In this document: piece after piece, positions 56,958 to 64,000 of the stretch | How the letters are laid out: each line of letters starts with the position of its first letter | Position numbering within the stretch: the stretch's first letter is position 1 | Assembly: GCF_023015695.1 (NCBI RefSeq) | Contig: NZ_JALKAS010000001.1 | Location: 1,240,001 to 1,304,000 of the forward strand | Reading direction: 5' to 3' | DNA length: 64,000 nt | Source of the DNA: Jannaschia sp. S6380 | GTDB taxonomy: Bacteria > Pseudomonadota > Alphaproteobacteria > Rhodobacterales > Rhodobacteraceae | Translations under genes and position numbers: made by a program | The notes under the pieces: model-generated | What the model saw: only the letters and a program-made list of their open reading frames with translations | What the model was told of the DNA's origin: nothing | The model's database searches: none

Positions 56958-58055
56958 TCAGGCGGGCGGGCGGGGAAAGACGCGGCCCTCGGCGATCTTG
57001 CGGGCGGTGCGGACCACGGCCATGTCGACCCCCGCCCCCGCAGGATCGGGGTCGAAGCGGTTCACCTCCACCAGGATGCGGCCCGATGCGTGTTCGATGG
57101 CACAAGTGACCCCGGCACGCGGCGCGGCCAGGCCGTCCGCGACCGTGTCCGGCAGGGCGATGCACGCGGCGGTGCATTGCGCGCCCGTCACGGCGACGGT
57201 CGGATGACACCGCCAAGGCGTGAAATAGCGCACCGTCGCCGTCCCCCCGTGCCGCGGCGGGGACAGGAGCGCAAATTTCGGCACGACCGATGCGGCCGGG
57301 TCGGGCATGCCCATCCGCGCGGCGGCCGTGCGGCGGATCCCCTCGATCCTATCCAGAAGCGCGGGCATCGCATCCAGCTCCGCCGGGGTCTCGGCACCGC
57401 TCAGACCCAGATCGGCGGCGCGGGCGAAGACGACGGGCATGGCGAGGTCGACGCAACTGACGTCGACACCCTCGATCCGGTCCGTCGCCTGCCCGCTGGG
57501 CAGCAGCTTGCCGGTCAGCGCGCCCACCGTGTTGCGGAAGTTCAGAAGGACGGGCGCGGCCCGTCCCGGCACCCCGTCGATGGCGCAATCGCCGGCGTAA
57601 TCCGACATGCCGTCCGGCGTCCGGATGCGAGCGTCGACGAGCGCGCCGGTATTCACGGCATGGATCACGACCGACGTCTCCGGGCCCGTGGCCTCCACCA
57701 GCCCGAACTCGATCGCGGCAGGGCCGACGGCAGCCAGCATGTTGCCGCAGGTCGGGGCATAATCGACGATCCGATCCTCCACCCCGACCTGCGCGAAGAA
57801 GTAGTCGATATCCGCGCCGTCCCGGTCCGCGCGCGACAGCATGACCACCTTCGTCGTCACCGACGCCCCGCCGCCCACGCCGTCGATGTTCAGCGGATGC
57901 CCCGCGCCCACGATGTCGAGGAGGAGCGCCGTCAGCGCATCACGATCCGCTGGAAGGTCGGCGCGGCGCAGGCAGGGGCCGCGCGACGTGCCGCCGCGCA
58001 TCAGAAGGAAGGGAATGCCCGTCGTCCCGGGCGGGCCGCCACGAAGGCCGGGCAT
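56958..58055 (-). CDS. PrpF/GalD-family isomerase (4-oxalomesaconate tautomerase or aconitate isomerase type)
   Basis: This 365-residue protein belongs to the PrpF/diaminopimelate epimerase-fold family. Lys69 (SVTTKV) and Cys103 (APTCGNML) match the catalytic Lys and Cys of PrpF, which isomerises aconitate-type acids; the same family holds GalD, 4-oxalomesaconate tautomerase. RGGTSRGPCLR near residue 20 is typical of the GalD branch. The ATG overlaps the ClpP-like gene stop by 1 base (TGATG). With tctCBA and tcuAB nearby, it may interconvert cis- and trans-aconitate or related acids (inference). Confidence 0.85.
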   Translation of the reverse strand: MPGLRGGPPGTTGIPFLLMRGGTSRGPCLRRADLPADRDALTALLLDIVGAGHPLNIDGVGGGASVTTKVVMLSRADRDGADIDYFFAQVGVEDRIVDYAPTCGNMLAAVGPAAIEFGLVEATGPETSVVIHAVNTGALVDARIRTPDGMSDYAGDCAIDGVPGRAAPVLLNFRNTVGALTGKLLPSGQATDRIEGVDVSCVDLAMPVVFARAADLGLSGAETPAELDAMPALLDRIEGIRRTAAARMGMPDPAASVVPKFALLSPPRHGGTATVRYFTPWRCHPTVAVTGAQCTAACIALPDTVADGLAAPRAGVTCAIEHASGRILVEVNRFDPDPAGAGVDMAVVRTARKIAEGRVFPRPPA

Positions 58056-58810
58056 CACAGCTGGGCCGTCGTGACGTTCCACTCGGACAGTTCCTCGGGG
58101 GTCAGGATATAGATCTCGTCGGCGGGCGTGGCGAGGGCGGGACCCATGATCCGCAGGTCGATCCCCATGGCCGACAGATGGTCCAGGACCTCGGCCTGGC
58201 CCTGCTGGATATCCTCGACCGCGAGAAGGGCCGGCAGGATCGTCGACGCGCCGTAGCTGTGCTGGTGGACGCCCAGGCGGGCCGCGTCCCCGACCCTGCG
58301 CGTCATGCCGCCGGCGAAGACGTAGGGACAGGCCGACAGGCAGACGGCGCCGTCGGGCAGCCGCGTACCGGCGCCGACGTCGCGGATCGCGCGGCCGATC
58401 TGGACGGCGTCGGCCACGCTGCCGCCCGGGCTATCCAGCAGGACGGTCGCCGGGCGGGTGCGGCGCAGCGCGTCCGCGATGCGCGCGCCATCCCCCGCGG
58501 CGATCGCGCCGCGCAGCGACAGCGTGGGGCCGGCCTCGTCCGCGACCTCCTCGGCGATCAGGCGGCGGGGCATGTCGGGGTCGACACCGGTTCCGGGGTG
58601 GGCGGGATCCCAGGGCCGATAGCGGCGGGTCTGGTCGCCGGGCCGGGTCGGACGATCCAGTTCGGGCGCAAGCGACGGGGCGGCAATGCGCGGAAGGATC
58701 GGGCCGAGGTCCAGAAGGATCAGAAGTGCGGCGAGGACGAGTTGCCCGCCCAGCAGCCAGCGCAGCGTGCGGCGTTCGGGACTGGCAATCGGGCCCGGCG
58801 CATCGGTCAT
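58055..58810 (-). CDS. ClpP-fold (COG3904-like) membrane-anchored protein
   Basis: This 251-residue protein has an N-terminal membrane helix (about 17-42), a proline-rich linker, then a ClpP/crotonase-like fold. LLDSPGGSVADAVQIGRAIR (124-143) is the family strand-turn, Ser159 in CLSACPYVFAGG lies at the nucleophile position, and His182 in GVHQHSYGAS fits the catalytic His. The fold would face the periplasm. Homologues are known only as predicted periplasmic ClpP-like proteins. It overlaps the preceding membrane protein gene by 4 bases and the tautomerase gene by 1, so it is part of a coupled set. Its role is unknown. Confidence 0.75.
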   Translation of the reverse strand: MTDAPGPIASPERRTLRWLLGGQLVLAALLILLDLGPILPRIAAPSLAPELDRPTRPGDQTRRYRPWDPAHPGTGVDPDMPRRLIAEEVADEAGPTLSLRGAIAAGDGARIADALRRTRPATVLLDSPGGSVADAVQIGRAIRDVGAGTRLPDGAVCLSACPYVFAGGMTRRVGDAARLGVHQHSYGASTILPALLAVEDIQQGQAEVLDHLSAMGIDLRIMGPALATPADEIYILTPEELSEWNVTTAQL

Positions 58811-60081
58811 TCGGCGGCCTTGCGCGGCGGGGCCGGTCCGTCGTCGTCGCCCGCGAGGATGCGCATGGCCGGGCCGGTGCGGTCCTCCCCCTCCATCTCG
58901 CGCAGGGCCAGCACGGCGGCGCGAAGTTCGGCCACTGTCATGGCGTCCTCGGGTTCGGCGGGGTCGCGCCCGGCGCGGATGGCGGCCTGCGCGACCGCGA
59001 CGATCAGGACCAGCACCGCCGGCAGCAGGTCGATCGCGATGGCCCCCGCCCAGGACGGCGCGAAGTTGCGGGCATAGCGGATGACCGCGTCGGCGGTCGA
59101 GATCGGGGTGTAGATCACCTCGGACGGGGGTTCGAGGGCAAGCACCTCCGACGCGGCGGCCTGCAGCGTCTCGGCCCGCCGGCCCAAGACCTCCAGCAGC
59201 GAGGTGATGGTAGCCTGCTGCGCGGCCTGCCCGCCGGCATCGCCAGCGTCGAGTCGCGGCAGCACGACCGACTCGGCCAGGTCGCGCGCGGCCCGGTCGA
59301 CCAGCGGGGCCACCGACAGCTGCCGCAGCGTGGTGATGACGCCGGCCAGGCGCACGGCCTCCTCGGAGAACTCGACGGCACGGTCGTCGACGCTGCCGGG
59401 CGCGACGGTCAGCGCGCGCATCCGGCTGAGTATGGCGTTGCCCTCGGCGAAGGCCGCCGCGACGGGCGCGTCCTGCGCGGCGATCAGCGCCTCGAGCGCG
59501 GCCAGCTCGTCGGACTTCTGCGTCAGCACCCGGAACACCGCCCCGCGCCCCGCGAGCCCCGACAGGCCGCCGCCCGCCTCCTGCTGGGACAGGTCCTCGA
59601 ACCCCTGACGCGTCCGGCCGATGTCGAGACCGAGCGCCTGGCCCTGCAGCGTCACCTCATGCGCGCGTTCCAGCGACGCCTGGTAGTCCTGCACCGTCCG
59701 GGCGAGGTGCTGCTCGACCGCGGCCGATCCGGCCAGCGCGGCGGCGTTCAGCCAGGACGACATCGCCACGATGGCCGCCGACCCGATCGCCATCGCGAGC
59801 AGCAGCCACAGCCGCGTCGCCGCCGTCCGCATCGCGGGCAGAAGTCGCAGCAGATAGGACCAGAAGACGAAGATGCCGGTCGAGACGGCAGCGCTGTAGG
59901 CCACGGCGGCGAAGAGCGACAGCGCCCCGCCATCGTCCAGCAGGCCGCGGACGCCGAGATAGGTATAGACCCCCGACGCGACCGCCAGAACGCCCAGCGC
60001 CGCCGAGGTGAAGCTGTCGAGCCAGCCCAGATGATGCTCGACCTCGCGCGCGTGGCGCAGACCTTTGGTGTCACGGGTCAT
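58807..60081 (-). CDS. Uncharacterised four-helix membrane protein
   Basis: I do not recognise a family for this 424-residue protein. It has three membrane helices near the N-terminus (about residues 24-48, 54-80 and 90-115), a long alpha-helical, alanine- and glutamine-rich soluble region with few prolines (about 120-330, likely coiled-coil), and a C-terminal helix (about 344-370) followed by a charged tail. With this topology the long middle part would be a periplasmic or cytoplasmic stalk. It is coupled by a 4-base overlap to the ClpP-fold gene, suggesting they act together. The start is the ATG at 60081. Confidence 0.6.
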   Translation of the reverse strand: MTRDTKGLRHAREVEHHLGWLDSFTSAALGVLAVASGVYTYLGVRGLLDDGGALSLFAAVAYSAAVSTGIFVFWSYLLRLLPAMRTAATRLWLLLAMAIGSAAIVAMSSWLNAAALAGSAAVEQHLARTVQDYQASLERAHEVTLQGQALGLDIGRTRQGFEDLSQQEAGGGLSGLAGRGAVFRVLTQKSDELAALEALIAAQDAPVAAAFAEGNAILSRMRALTVAPGSVDDRAVEFSEEAVRLAGVITTLRQLSVAPLVDRAARDLAESVVLPRLDAGDAGGQAAQQATITSLLEVLGRRAETLQAAASEVLALEPPSEVIYTPISTADAVIRYARNFAPSWAGAIAIDLLPAVLVLIVAVAQAAIRAGRDPAEPEDAMTVAELRAAVLALREMEGEDRTGPAMRILAGDDDGPAPPRKAAE

Positions 60082-60163
60082 GGACGTCCCCCTGCCCCGA
60101 GGATGGCCGCCGCCCGCGGCAATGACAAGCCGCCCCGCCCGCGTCCGGCGCGGCCCCGCCCGG

Positions 60164-61036
60164 TCAGGTGAACTTGCGGAAGAGCCGGGTCTGGTCGAAC
60201 ATGTCCTCCAGCGTCTGCATCCGGTCCTTGGTGTCCGACCAGTCCAGATCCTGCACCGCGGCGATCATTGTCTCGACCAGCAGGAGGGTCGCCGCCGCGG
60301 AATCCCAGGCCGAAGGCGCGACGATCCGGCCGCTGAGCGTGATGTCGGCCAGGCCGTGCACCGGCGAGCGCCACTGGTCGGTGAACAGGATCAGCTTGGC
60401 GCCCCTTGCGTGGGCCATTTCGGCCAGTTTGAGAGTGTTGTTCTCGTACCGGCGCATGTCGAACAGCACGAACACGTCGCCGGGTTCCACGTTCAGCAGG
60501 TAGTGCGGCCAGGCGTTCGAGGTCGACTGGATGTGCGTGATCCGGGGGCGGATCACCTGCAGGTGCAGGAACAGGTATTCGGCCAGCGTGTGCGTGATGC
60601 GGCCCCCGACGATATAGAGGTGACGGTCGGCATCGGCCACCAGCGCGCAGGCGGCATCGAACAGGTCCGGATCGATCTGCGCCAGCGTGTGACGGATGTT
60701 GTCTATCACCGCGTCGGTGAAGCGGTTGAGCATGTGGCCCGACGGCGCCGCCCCGGCCCAGGTGTCGTGCCGGGCGATGGGGTTGCGGGCCTTCGCCTTC
60801 AATTCCTCGCGCAGATCGGCCTGGAATTCGGGATAGCCGCCGAAGCCCAGCTTCTGCACCATCCGCGCGACCGTGGGCACCGAGACGTTCGCATCCTTGG
60901 CCAGCGCCGTCAGCGGGCCGAGCCCGGAGGCCGGATAATTCTCGAGGATCGAATGGGCCAGTTGCCGCTCCGCCCGGGTCAGGTCGTCGAGCCGCGCCTG
61001 GATGCGGTCGGAGATGGTCATTGCACCGTCTGTCAT
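60164..61036 (-). CDS. RpiR/MurR-family transcriptional regulator
   Basis: This 290-residue regulator has an N-terminal HTH_6 domain (GLGPLTALAKDANVSVPTVARMVQKLGFGGYPEF, about residues 37-70, core ANVSVPTVARMVQKLGFGGY) and a SIS sugar-phosphate-binding domain (about 120-260) with YIVGGRITHTLAEYLF and DVFVLFDMRRYENNT. The usual SIS Ser triad residues are only partly recognisable, so the ligand may not be a phosphosugar. It is divergent from the N-formylglutamate amidohydrolase-TRAP operon and likely controls it. Confidence 0.9.
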   Translation of the reverse strand: MTDGAMTISDRIQARLDDLTRAERQLAHSILENYPASGLGPLTALAKDANVSVPTVARMVQKLGFGGYPEFQADLREELKAKARNPIARHDTWAGAAPSGHMLNRFTDAVIDNIRHTLAQIDPDLFDAACALVADADRHLYIVGGRITHTLAEYLFLHLQVIRPRITHIQSTSNAWPHYLLNVEPGDVFVLFDMRRYENNTLKLAEMAHARGAKLILFTDQWRSPVHGLADITLSGRIVAPSAWDSAAATLLLVETMIAAVQDLDWSDTKDRMQTLEDMFDQTRLFRKFT

Positions 61037-61052
61037 CGCACGGCCCCTTATT

Positions 61053-61113
61053 CTGATCGGAAATATATCAGGATCGCCGCTCGTGGAACAGAATTATCAG
61101 AAATCTGTTGACA
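61053..61113. promoter_or_regulatory. AT-rich divergent regulatory region
   Basis: This AT-rich island between the RpiR gene and the amidohydrolase contains CTGAT...ATCAG (61053-61057 and 61067-61071), a second ATCAG (61096-61100) and TTGACA (61108-61113). It is the likely RpiR binding and promoter region. No -10 box at good spacing from TTGACA is visible. Confidence 0.4.
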
Positions 61114-61154
61114 GGTTCCGTTAACCATCAGCACCTTTCGGGCATGGGGGAACG

Positions 61155-61934
61155 GTGATGCATCGCGACGCGGAGCTATCGGAGGGGCCGGTTCGGGTGA
61201 TCCGTCCCGGCGGCACGTCGTCCGTCCTGCTGGTCTGCGAACATGCCAGCGCGTTCATCCCGCCGGAATTCGCGAACCTGGGCCTGTCGACCGAAGCGCG
61301 GCGGAGCCACGCGGCCTGGGACCCGGGCGCGCTGGCGGTGGCCGAAGGGCTGTCGGCGCGGCTGGACGCGGCTCTGGTGTCGGGAACGGTGTCGCGGCTG
61401 GTCTACGACTGCAACCGCCCGCCCGATGCGCCCGACGCGATGCGCGAGCGGAGCGAAGTGTTCGACGTGCCGGGCAACCGAAACCTGAGCGCGGCGGACC
61501 GCGCGGCCCGGGTGCGGGTCTTCTATGATCCGTTCCGCGCGGCGCTCGCGGACCGGATCGCGCGGGCCGAGGCGCCGGTGATCGTGACCCTGCACAGTTT
61601 CACGCCCGTCTTCCACGGCCAGAGGCGCGCGGTCGAGATCGGTGTGCTGCACGACAGCGACGCGCGGCTGGCCGATGCGATGCTGGCCGTCGCGGGCGAT
61701 CATACCGATGCGGTAGTGCGGCGGAACGAGCCCTATGGCCCCGACGACGGCGTGACGCATACGTTGCGGGCGCACGCGGTCGCGGGCGGGCATCCCAACG
61801 TGATGCTGGAGATCCGCAGCGACCTGATCGCGACGAAGGCCCAACAGGCGGCGATGGCCGGAATGCTGGCCGGCTGGCTGGCGGCGGCCTTTACGATGAC
61901 CGGGCTGGCGGGGGCGGTGCGATGCACAGGCTGA
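61155..61934 (+). CDS. N-formylglutamate amidohydrolase family protein
   Basis: This 259-residue protein matches the FGase family: CEHASAFIPPEFANLGL (about 28-44), the metal/charge motifs RLVYDCNRPPDAPDAM and VTLHSFTPVFHGQRR, and HPNVMLEIRSDLI late in the protein. The family hydrolyses N-formylglutamate or other N-acyl acidic amino acids. Its end overlaps the TRAP small permease start (13 bases), so the hydrolase is coupled to the transporter, suggesting that the imported compound is an N-acylated or amide acid. The RpiR gene is divergent. Confidence 0.88.
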   Translation: MMHRDAELSEGPVRVIRPGGTSSVLLVCEHASAFIPPEFANLGLSTEARRSHAAWDPGALAVAEGLSARLDAALVSGTVSRLVYDCNRPPDAPDAMRERSEVFDVPGNRNLSAADRAARVRVFYDPFRAALADRIARAEAPVIVTLHSFTPVFHGQRRAVEIGVLHDSDARLADAMLAVAGDHTDAVVRRNEPYGPDDGVTHTLRAHAVAGGHPNVMLEIRSDLIATKAQQAAMAGMLAGWLAAAFTMTGLAGAVRCTG

Positions 61935-62506
61935 TGCACGGCTTCATCCGCACGGTGGACGGTGCGAACCGCCGGGTCGGGCGCATCGTGATGTACGGGA
62001 TCTTCATGCTGATGGGCGTGCTGCTCTGGTCGTCGGTGTCGAAGACGTTCTTCGTCCCCTCGCTCTGGACGCTGGAAATGGCGCAGTTCCTGATGGTCGG
62101 CTATTACGTCCTGGGCGGACCCTATTCGATCCAGATGGGGTCGAACGTGCGGATGGACCTGCTCTATGGCGGCTGGTCGGCGCGGCGGAAGGCGTGGTTC
62201 GACCTGATCACGGTGTGCTTCCTGATCTTCTACCTGTGCGTCCTGCTCTATGGCGGGATCAGCTCGACGGCCTACGCGCTGGGCTATTTCGGCAGCGAGC
62301 CCTTCACCTTCTTCGGCGGCCTTCTGACCGGGGCCGAGGGGGTCGGGCATGCCGAGCGCTCCTCGACCGCGTGGCGCCCGTATCTGTGGCCGATAAAGGC
62401 GGTCATGGTGCTGGGTCTCTTCCTGATGCTGCTCCAATGCCTGTCGGAGCTGTTCAAGGACGTGCTGCGGCTGCGGGGCGAAACCCTCGATGGCGAGGCG
62501 ACCTGA
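61922..62506 (+). CDS. TRAP transporter small permease (DctQ-type)
   Basis: This 194-residue protein has four predicted helices: about 22-44, 53-72, 93-118 and 154-175, with SLWTLEMAQFLMVGYYVLGGPYSI in the second loop and NVRMDLLYGGWSARRKAWFDL as the classic DctQ motif. It pairs with the large permease, whose ATG overlaps its stop by 1 base (TGATG). Somewhat longer than average because of an insertion around 115-145. Confidence 0.9.
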   Translation: MHRLMHGFIRTVDGANRRVGRIVMYGIFMLMGVLLWSSVSKTFFVPSLWTLEMAQFLMVGYYVLGGPYSIQMGSNVRMDLLYGGWSARRKAWFDLITVCFLIFYLCVLLYGGISSTAYALGYFGSEPFTFFGGLLTGAEGVGHAERSSTAWRPYLWPIKAVMVLGLFLMLLQCLSELFKDVLRLRGETLDGEAT

Positions 62507-63834
62507 TGCCGTATGAGCTGATCGCCACGCTGATGTTCTCGTCGATGATGCTGATGCTGCTGACGGGGCAGCGGGTGTTCGGCGCCATCGGCTTCGTGGC
62601 CGTGGTCGCCGCGCTGCTGCTCTGGGGCGACCGGGGCGGGTTCGACATCGGGTTCTCGGCGGCGATGAAGCTGATGAAGTGGTATCCGCTGCTGACGCTG
62701 CCGATGTTCATCTTCATGGGCTACGTCTTGTCCGAGAGCCGGATCGCCGACGACCTCTACCGCATGTTCCACGTCTGGATGGGCGGATTGCGCGGCGGGC
62801 TGGCCGTGGGAACGATCGGGCTGATGGTCCTGATCTCGGCCATGAACGGGCTGAGCGTCGCGGGGATGGCCATCGGGGCCACGATCGCGCTGCCGGAACT
62901 GCTGCGACGGGGCTACGACAAGCGGATGGTGACGGGGGTGATCCAGGCGGGATCGTCGCTGGGCATCCTCGTGCCGCCATCGGTCGTGCTCGTCCTCTAT
63001 GCAATGATCGCGCGGCAACCGGTGGGACAGCTCTGGCTGGCGGGGGTCGTGCCCGGATTGATGATGGCGGCGCTGTTCGTGGCCTATATCGCGATCCGCT
63101 GCCGGTTGAACCCGGCGCTCGGCCCCGTCCTGTCGGCCGAGGATCGCGACATGCCGCGCGCCGAGAAGCTGCGCCTGCTGCGTGCCGGACTCCTGCCGCT
63201 GGTGATCTTCGCGGCGATGATGGTGCCCTTCGTCAACGGCTGGACGTCGCTGGTGGAATCCTCGGCCATCGGCGCGCTCGCCGCCTTCCTGGCCGCGATC
63301 CTGAAGGGGCGGATGACGCGCGAGGTGTTCGAGAACTCGGTCCGCAACACGCTGGGCATAACCTGCATGTTCATGTGGATCATCCTGGCGGCGCTGGCCT
63401 TCGGCGCGGTGTTCGACGGGCTGGGCGCGGTCAAGGCGATCGAGTCGCTGTTCACCGAGCAGTTGAACCTGTCGCCCTGGACGATCCTGATCCTGATGCA
63501 GCTGAGCTTTATCCTGATGGGCACGTTCCTCGACGACACCGCGATGCTGGTGATCGTAGCGCCGCTTTACGTGCCGCTGGTGGGGGCGATGGGGTTCGAC
63601 CTGATCTGGTACGGGATCCTGTATACGATCACGACGCAGATCGCGTACATGACGCCGCCCTTCGGCTACAATCTGTTCCTGATGCGCGCGATGGCCCCGC
63701 CCGAGATCGGGCTGCGCGACATCTATGCCTCCATCACGCCCTTCGTGGCGGTGATGGTCCTCGCGCTGGCCCTGGTGATGACCTTTCCGGGCCTCGCGAC
63801 CTGGCTTCCCGACCACGTCTATCAGCAGCCCTAG
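62506..63834 (+). CDS. TRAP transporter large permease (DctM-type)
   Basis: This 442-residue membrane protein has about twelve helices. DctM hallmarks are LTLPMFIFMGYVLSESRIADDLYRM, VLISAMNGLSVAGMAIGATIALPELLRRGYDKRMVTGVIQAGSSLGILVPPSVVLV (read in short pieces) and LSFILMGTFLDDTAMLVIVAPLYVPL. It is the sodium-driven channel of the TRAP system for small carboxylate-type solutes. It is followed 45 bases later by the binding protein gene. Confidence 0.93.
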   Translation: MPYELIATLMFSSMMLMLLTGQRVFGAIGFVAVVAALLLWGDRGGFDIGFSAAMKLMKWYPLLTLPMFIFMGYVLSESRIADDLYRMFHVWMGGLRGGLAVGTIGLMVLISAMNGLSVAGMAIGATIALPELLRRGYDKRMVTGVIQAGSSLGILVPPSVVLVLYAMIARQPVGQLWLAGVVPGLMMAALFVAYIAIRCRLNPALGPVLSAEDRDMPRAEKLRLLRAGLLPLVIFAAMMVPFVNGWTSLVESSAIGALAAFLAAILKGRMTREVFENSVRNTLGITCMFMWIILAALAFGAVFDGLGAVKAIESLFTEQLNLSPWTILILMQLSFILMGTFLDDTAMLVIVAPLYVPLVGAMGFDLIWYGILYTITTQIAYMTPPFGYNLFLMRAMAPPEIGLRDIYASITPFVAVMVLALALVMTFPGLATWLPDHVYQQP

Positions 63835-63879
63835 AAGAGCCGACGAACCGGCCGGAGAACCCAACGAAGGAGAGAAAGC

Positions 63880-64000
63880 ATGACGACGAGACGCAAGTTC
63901 ATCGCGGGGGCCGCGACCGCCCCCGCCGCGCTGGCGACGCCCGCCCTGGCGCAAGGCACGATCACCTGGCGGATGCAGACCTATGCCGGGGCTGCGCTGG
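63880..64000 (+). CDS. TRAP transporter substrate-binding protein, N-terminal part
   Basis: The window ends 40 codons into this gene. The N-terminus MTTRRKFIAGAATAPAALA followed by ATPALAQG is a signal peptide with a twin-arginine-like start (TRRKF), typical of DctP proteins of the DctP/TakP group. GTITWRMQTYAGA is the start of the mature fold. Good ribosome-binding site GAAGGAGAGAAAG precedes the ATG. The ligand cannot be judged. Confidence 0.75.
   Translation, partial: MTTRRKFIAGAATAPAALATPALAQGTITWRMQTYAGAAL

Noticed and set aside
61085..61109. GGAAC-N16-TGTT upstream of the amidohydrolase-TRAP operon as an EcfG promoter.
   Set aside because: The -10 lacks the C of CGTT, and a specific RpiR regulator is adjacent; the match may be chance.

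Overview
The window looks like chromosomal DNA of an alphaproteobacterium, most likely a Rhodobacteraceae (roseobacter-type) marine or environmental heterotroph. The evidence is high GC content with strong GC third-position bias, a complete PhyR-NepR-EcfG general stress response locus (found in Alphaproteobacteria), a glnBA operon, a Hint_2-type protein, an FrcBCAK sugar ABC transporter, TRAP and tripartite tricarboxylate transporters, and tandem dimethylglycine/sarcosine dehydrogenase-like flavoproteins. Genes are packed tightly. Most operon partners overlap by 1 or 4 bases (ATGA, GTGA, TGATG), and several convergent pairs overlap at their 3' ends. I see no insertion sequence, phage, CRISPR array or integration site.

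Layout. 0-5 kb: the end of an aldo/keto reductase, a DUF1499 protein, glycerate 2-kinase, tRNA-Leu(UAG), a stand-alone Hint-domain protein, and the NAD(P)HX repair enzyme Nnr. 5.1-6.9 kb: glnB-glnA, closed by a strong terminator. 7-11.8 kb: two overlapping FAD/folate-type demethylating dehydrogenases. 12.1-17.5 kb: aroQ, then a ROK repressor divergent from frcB-frcC-frcA-frcK (fructose-type uptake). 17.5-19.8 kb: DUF2254 membrane protein, Crp/Fnr regulator and a DUF1328 small membrane protein. 19.9-24.8 kb: general stress response locus with phyR facing nepR-ecfG-sensor kinase-phospholipase D. The phyR/nepR gap holds two overlapping, oppositely directed EcfG-type promoters. 25.1-28.3 kb: mnmH convergent with a selD fused to a flavoprotein domain. 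28.4-29.5 kb: CaCA-type cation exchanger.

29.8-38.9 kb: a peptide-family ABC transporter (five genes) and a LysR gene, divergent from an amidohydrolase overlapped by a G3E metal-chaperone GTPase. 38.9-41.2 kb: a GH116 beta-glucosidase/glucosylceramidase-like enzyme. 41.3-58.1 kb: an organic-acid catabolic region. It contains a GlcD-like oxidase, a PcaB-like lyase and a LysR regulator on one strand, and tctC-tctB-tctA plus a CaiB-type CoA transferase on the other. Next come tcuB, tcuA, an aldehyde dehydrogenase and a thiamine-diphosphate enzyme divergent from a GntR regulator, then an alpha/beta hydrolase, a TSUP exporter and a PrpF/GalD-type tautomerase. 58-60.1 kb: an uncharacterised ClpP-fold protein and membrane protein pair. 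60.2-64 kb: an RpiR regulator divergent from an N-formylglutamate amidohydrolase and a TRAP transporter that runs off the window.

How it works together: most of the window couples high-affinity uptake (ABC, TTT, TRAP) with enzymes that feed the imported sugars, peptides, methylated amines and di/tricarboxylates into central metabolism, each block with its own local regulator. Three operons whose first gene is a substrate-binding protein carry a strong GC hairpin just after that gene, a likely way to keep binding protein in excess over the permease. The best candidates for undescribed biology are the polycarboxylate catabolic island, the amidohydrolase-G3E GTPase pair, the ClpP-fold/membrane pair and the wiring of the stress-response locus.
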